Positions 56,562 through 64,000 of a stretch of DNA of 64,000 nucleotides are shown piece after piece. The first letter of the stretch is position 1. Each line of letters begins with the position of its first letter. The stretch covers positions 66,828,763 to 66,892,762 of the forward strand of contig JARDYH010000007.1 of NCBI GenBank assembly GCA_029215795.1. The letters run 5' to 3'. The position numbers were made by a program, and so were the translations under genes. Origin of the DNA: Anniella stebbinsi (taxonomy: Eukaryota > Chordata > Lepidosauria > Squamata > Anniellidae). The notes beneath the pieces were generated by a model. The model was given only the letters and a program-made list of their open reading frames with translations. It was not told where the DNA came from and did no database searches.

Positions 56562-56999
56562 CTAGATAAGAGGGCCTAGCAGAAGTAAGCAACCAAAATA
56601 GGCCATGATGCCCATCCTAAACTCTTCAGGAAATACATTCCAGACGCATCTCCAAAATCCAGTGATTTTGTCTTGAAGAACTTTCCTGCAGAAGGAGCTT
56701 CCAGCCAGAACAGCTGTAGGTAAAATGTAGAGTGAGCCACCATCACCCTCTCCCTCTTTTCCTGGTTCCATTCTAACGCCCACAAAACCATCAAGTGCTT
56801 CATTAAAGTTCTCCATCAAAGTCATTAAGGTTCTTGGCATGTTTGCAAGACACCTAAATTGCTCTTGCTGTCTCCAGAGGATAGGTGTTTGCATGTGCTC
56901 AGCTGCCCAGGCCAAAGTCCTAATTAACCTTCTTAATTGGTTGCTTTCCAGTTTAAACAGAGGCTGATTCTGTCTACTGCTGTACTCTGCTTTCCACTC
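56562..56999 (-). CDS. Unrecognised ORF, possible terminal exon or retrocopy
   Basis: The minus-strand frame is open for 145 codons before its TAG, then followed within about 45 bp by AATAAA. It has a helical, leucine-rich N-terminal part (LRRLIRTLAWAAEHM, LMTLMENFNEALDGF), a charged linker, a cysteine/tryptophan-containing segment (FCRKVLQDKITGFWRCVW) and a hydrophobic C-terminal tail (MAYFGCLLLLGPL). An in-frame stop lies just upstream. A possible AG acceptor at that point has no pyrimidine tract, so splicing is doubtful. I do not recognise the protein. The signal position suggests a true 3' exon or a processed copy of an unknown mRNA; chance is also possible. No initiating exon was found. 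Confidence 0.35.
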   Translation of the reverse strand, partial: EWKAEYSSRQNQPLFKLESNQLRRLIRTLAWAAEHMQTPILWRQQEQFRCLANMPRTLMTLMENFNEALDGFVGVRMEPGKEGEGDGGSLYILPTAVLAGSSFCRKVLQDKITGFWRCVWNVFPEEFRMGIMAYFGCLLLLGPLI

Positions 57000-57423
57000 C
57001 TGTTTCTACACCTTTTGTAACTATTTCTGTTTCACTTTTGCTTGGTTGCATGGGGACAGACCTACCCTGGTTTTGCCACGAGGTGCATTTCATGTTGGTC
57101 TTTTAGGAGATAGGAAGGCTCGTCCACATGGCTAGCTGGTGTATAGAGCCCAGGGAGATTGAGACTTTTGGCATATGTGGGAGAAGACATCCCACATTCT
57201 GACAGCCCCCCCCCCATGGTGGTTTCCAACTAGCAGGGGGAAATGCTATTTTCCATAACCACAAATGGTTTTGCTTTTTGTAAAATGCAAAAAGTGAAGA
57301 ACTGCTAGGATTGTAGCACAATCTCTATATTCTAAACCTGAATTTTGGATTGCGGGGGCACAAACATGGCAATATGGATTCCTCTCATGACTGCCCCCCA
57401 TCATAAGTCAGCAAGAGACTTTG

Positions 57424-58046
57424 ACCTCCATCATGCTTAATTTCCCCCCTCCCCCTGGTTTGCCTCCGTGTTTTTTTACCTCTGAGGCAGAAGCACATCA
57501 CGCTTATGATCCCTTTCACCTGAATAGCTGCTCTTTCGCTCCTTTGCTCTTCTGCCCCACGCTACCCCTCCCCTTCCCTTTCTCCCTCCAGTCAGGTCCT
57601 GTTAGATGAGCACTTCAACCAGACCGCCTTTCTGCAGGGCAAAAATGTAACAACCCTTTAGTTTGGTTCTTTGGTGGCATCGAGGGAGTACAATCATGTC
57701 TCTGCAGAGATTCAGGCATTGTATGATTTTAAAAAAAGGCTTTCGAGCCTGGGAGCAAGGTTTAGCTTTTATATTGAGGCTTGGAGCTGGCTGCTGGGAG
57801 AGATCGCTTTTCCCTGCCAAGACCTGATGCAATCCGTTCAAGCCCCCAGTTCCTTTAAAACTACACAGAGACTTAGGGCGCATTAAATGTGCTTAGGGAA
57901 AATAATCCAGACTTTTAGCATTCCAGGAAAGGCTTGGGAAGAGGCGGAGTATCAGCAGGACAGGCACGGCATCATGTGAGTACCGTGCTGCAAATCCGCA
58001 CACCGGGCATGGCGAGAGTGCACTAAATCGCTGGTGTGATGGAGGT
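57424..58046 (-). mobile_element. 623-bp TIR element, family D, copy 3, just downstream of the SIX-class stop codon
   Basis: Bounded by ACCTCCATCA and GGTGTGATGGAGGT. It is the inverted counterpart of the copy at 23280 and retains its 93-codon open frame (57602-57883, minus). It ends 118 bp from the SIX-class stop, so it probably lies in that gene's 3' UTR. Confidence 0.8.
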
Positions 58047-58164
58047 AATGAATGGTACTATAGTAGTAGTGTTGGTTGGACAGGAGAGTACTAAGAAGTC
58101 TGGAAAGGCTTGCACAGAAGCTAGCAATCCACTGGGGAGGGGGTCTGCATTCCACTGTGTCATT

Positions 58165-62844
<4,680 letters not shown>

Positions 62845-64000
62845 GGCTGAGACACAAGTTAGGTTACCCTTCCCAGAGCAGGGGGAGGAGGGGACAGGAC
62901 TCCAAAGCTCTATGGCTTTTGAAACCGGTCTTGGAGGGTCCACAAACCTGATTTACCTCTGCATATGGAAGGCAATGCTGTCCTTGGAGCAGAGGACTGG
63001 AGCTGGCCTAGCCTCCTTTTGGAAGAGGAAACCAAATCTGTCCCACTAAGGCAAGAGAGTCCAAGATGAACAGGAGGCAAGTCTGGTGCCTGCCAAGTTT
63101 CTCTCTGGGATGGGCATGTCCTCTTCCCCTCTGCACCGTCCGGGCTCCCTCCCTCCCTCTTTCTGTCTTCTGACTCTAGAGACAGTCGCCCAGGGTAGAT
63201 GTCTAGGGGGTATCGGTTACAGGCCCAGCCCACGCAGACTGCAGCTGTGGCCAGCTATTGGCCAACTCCGCAGGAAGAGCGAGAGAAAGGGAGACTTTTA
63301 CCACCGTCACCCTTGGATGGTAAACCTTTCTGCGGAGGGGTCGTCAGGATATAGAAATGTGAGATGCCCCCTACAGAGGGGGGCAGTAGGAGGCAAGCTG
63401 GAGAGGAAAGGCCCCATTTCCTGCCCAAGTCTGCCTCTCCCTTTGTTCCCCCAACTCTGCTCAAGCCAGCCTGTCTGTCCAAACCTTTTACGGTTGCACC
63501 TTATGCGCCGGTGGTTCACCTGGATTGTACTTCCCATCCTGTTAATTATGGGCAGGGGACAAAGACCTAAGCAGGGCATGGAAGCTTTCCCCATAGCCAC
63601 TGGAAATGCTGCTCAGGACCCCTCCTTTCCCACCACCCCAGCCCCTGAAATTTCACCATGCACACATCACCTGCACACTTTCCAGCTTACTTTAGAATCC
63701 ACAAGGACTGGAAACTTTAAAAGTTTAGCAGTAGAATGTTCTTTACTGTTAATGCAGTATTTTCTCAAACTGGGTTGATTTCTTTGTATTTTCCATAAAG
63801 GGGGAGGAGGGCTAGTATCTACCAGTTGCTTGCTTTTTTAATATCCCTGCTTGTGAGCAAATTGCTTAATGTTTTTCATGGGGTGGAGAATCTGCACGGG
63901 GGGGGGGGGGATCTGTCTCCTTTTGTTCTTGTTCCTGCTGCCAGGTGACAGATCAGCCCCCAAGCCAGAGCTGCTGCCTTTGCTGTTTCCTTCTCTTGCC
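62845..64000. other. Upstream flank of the SIX-class gene
   Basis: Probably 5' UTR and promoter of the minus-strand SIX-class gene. A plus-strand 230-codon frame (63086-63778) overlaps it but has proline/serine-rich, domain-free content. A G run of about 13 lies at 63898-63910. No further gene is seen. Confidence 0.4.

Noticed and set aside
63086..63778. 230-codon plus-strand ORF at the right end
   Set aside because: Low-complexity proline/serine-rich translation overlapping the SIX-class upstream region, with no domain or splice support.

Overview
The window is vertebrate nuclear DNA, most likely from a squamate reptile (lizard or snake). It carries spliced genes with GT-AG introns, CpG-type promoters and very many interspersed repeats of reptilian type: CR1/L3-like LINE 3' ends, L2-like LINE tails, tRNA-derived SINEs, several miniature inverted-repeat transposon families, microsatellites and long G/C homopolymers. 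Nothing prokaryotic, CRISPR-like or operon-like is present.

Layout. 1-8.6 kb: gene-free flank, largely AT-rich, with two near-identical 355-bp MITEs. 8.60-9.61 kb (+): intronless FOXG-family forkhead gene. 9.6-16 kb: gene-free, partly AT-rich and repeat-poor, then repeats. 16.1-19.0 kb (+): SNRPD2, complete, with its ATG split across intron 1. 19-26.9 kb: repeats. 26.96-28.01 kb (-): intronless adenosine-receptor-like GPCR. 28-34 kb: repeats, including a solo LTR. 34.3-34.6 kb: CpG-rich promoter-like block, followed by a C-rich, G-poor block. 36.48-53.21 kb (+): MEIOSIN in 13 coding exons (549 codons), from bHLH to HMG box. 53-58 kb: repeats plus one unexplained ORF with a poly(A) signal. 58.17-62.84 kb (-): a three-exon SIX1/SIX2-class homeobox gene (272 codons). 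62.8-64 kb: its upstream flank.

Context. From general knowledge, SNRPD2 and MEIOSIN lie next to SIX5 on human 19q13.3. Here that neighbourhood also holds a FOXG paralogue, a SIX1/2-class gene and an adenosine-receptor-like gene that I do not know from the mammalian locus. FOXG1 and SIX1 share human chromosome 14, which belongs to the same ancient paralogon (chromosomes 14/2/19). The simplest reading is that this window preserves whole-genome-duplication paralogues (ohnologues) that mammals lost. The genes do not form one pathway: SNRPD2 is housekeeping splicing, MEIOSIN is germline meiotic entry, FOXG-like and SIX-like are developmental transcription factors, and the GPCR is a membrane receptor. 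Identities rest on reading the translations by eye; no alignment or search was run.
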